From Deltaproteobacteria bacterium (GTDB taxonomy: Bacteria > Desulfobacterota > Syntrophia > Syntrophales > Smithellaceae), in the NCBI GenBank assembly GCA_019136325.1, contig JAGVUJ010000342.1, positions 1 through 15,474 of the forward strand: a stretch of DNA of 15,474 bases. Direction: 5' to 3'. Below the pieces are notes generated by a model. It worked only from the letters and a program-made list of their open reading frames with translations, did no database searches and was not told where the DNA came from. Positions within the stretch are counted from its first letter, which is position 1. Every line of letters starts with the position of its first letter. The translations under genes were made by a program, and so were the position numbers. Positions 15,207-15,474 of the stretch are shown here, piece by piece.

Positions 15207-15396
15207 AATGGGGCTTACAATCATAATTTTCCATGTTTGCCCCTTCTATAGTATAATAAGTGGAATTTGGCAACCGAAAATGTAATAAGTGGAAAATTAA
15301 GGGGTAAATTTTCCATGTTTTATACTTTAATATCATAATAAGTGGAAAATCGTTCCATCTATATGGGGTAATATGACAGAATATTTTCCACTTATT
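15207..15396. repeat. Cluster of repeated TAATAAGTGGAAAAT / TTTTCCA boxes, IS21-terminus-like
   Basis: Direct copies of AATAAGTGGAAAAT occur at 15284-15297 and 15337-15350, a shorter copy (TAATAAGTGGAA) at 15254-15265, and an exact inverted copy at 15383-15396. Two TTTTCCATGTTT boxes lie at 15227-15238 and 15309-15320. Three of the TTTTCCA boxes are preceded by GGGG runs (15210, 15301, 15366). Several tandem GGGG...TTTTCCA-type boxes within about 200 bp of an end are characteristic of IS21-family transposase binding sites. No outer boundary or target duplication can be fixed from this window. Confidence 0.55.
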
Positions 15397-15403
15397 GCTC
15401 TGT

Positions 15404-15409
15404 TATAAT
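15404..15409 (+). promoter_or_regulatory. -10 box for the ORF at the right edge
   Basis: A perfect TATAAT lies 21 nt upstream of the ATG at 15431. No good -35 box is present at 16-18 nt. The inverted repeat box at 15383-15396 occupies that position instead, so binding there could regulate the promoter. Confidence 0.45.
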
Positions 15410-15430
15410 TTAGAAATTGAAGGTGTCATA

Positions 15431-15474
15431 ATGTCAGACGTACTTAAGATCATAATTCTCATCTTTTTTACATT
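15431..15474 (+). CDS. Start of a rightward ORF truncated by the window edge, possibly IS21 transposase IstA
   Basis: ATG at 15431 is preceded by GAAGGTG at good spacing, and 14 codons are visible (MSDVLKIIILIFFT). Many IS21-family IstA proteins begin with a similar M(A/S)(N/D)VLK start. Together with the IS21-like box cluster directly upstream this makes istA the leading guess. The residues after MSDVLK do not match the usual IstA continuation, so another protein with a hydrophobic N-terminus is also possible. Confidence 0.35.
   Translation, partial: MSDVLKIIILIFFT

Noticed and set aside
15207..15396. CRISPR array
   Set aside because: The repeats are short, irregularly spaced and occur in both orientations, with no constant spacer length and no cas genes.

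Overview
The window looks like a chromosomal segment of a deltaproteobacterium (Desulfobacterota), probably a Syntrophus/Smithella-like anaerobe. This is inferred from the gene order rimP-nusA-infB-ylxP-rbfA-nrnA-truB-rpsO-pnp-dut and from the DUF39 'homocysteine biosynthesis' protein, a family of methanogens and strict anaerobes. No rRNA or other decisive marker is present.

Layout: (1) 1-106 holds the last codons of a rightward gene, possibly holB, converging on the rest. (2) 191-11938 is a long leftward (minus-strand) translation and RNA-metabolism cluster. Read 5' to 3' it runs rimP, nusA, infB, ylxP (DUF503), rbfA, nrnA, truB, rpsO, pnp, dut and the DUF39 gene. Several junctions overlap (ATGA between ylxP and rbfA, 8 nt between rbfA and nrnA) or are very short, as in one transcription unit. 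A terminator-like hairpin lies directly in front of rimP, and a long bulged hairpin separates rpsO from pnp. infB is broken: its frame shifts inside the end of the G domain and about 11-12 expected residues are missing. (3) 11945-12411 and 1901-2224 are gene-free stretches packed with palindromes, including two copies of one bulged-hairpin repeat. (4) 12412-12486 is tRNA-Gly(CCC) with its own promoter, transcribed rightward. (5) 12536-15153 is an accessory module on the minus strand: an integron-type tyrosine recombinase (IntI) followed 14 nt later by a PIF1-like helicase with a C-terminal WYL domain. (6) 15154-15474 has no complete gene. It holds a perfect 14-bp palindrome in front of intI, a cluster of repeated AATAAGTGGAAAAT / TTTTCCA boxes resembling the multiple terminal repeats of IS21-family elements, and the first codons of a rightward ORF that may be istA.

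The core cluster couples transcription (NusA), ribosome maturation (RimP, RbfA, S15), initiation (IF2), RNA modification (TruB) and RNA decay (PNPase, NrnA). The most unusual accessory feature is the apparent intI/PIF1-WYL operon. IntI enzymes recombine folded single-stranded attC DNA, so a co-transcribed helicase with a putative ssDNA-binding module is a plausible functional partner. No attC site or gene cassette is visible in the window, so this link is inference.
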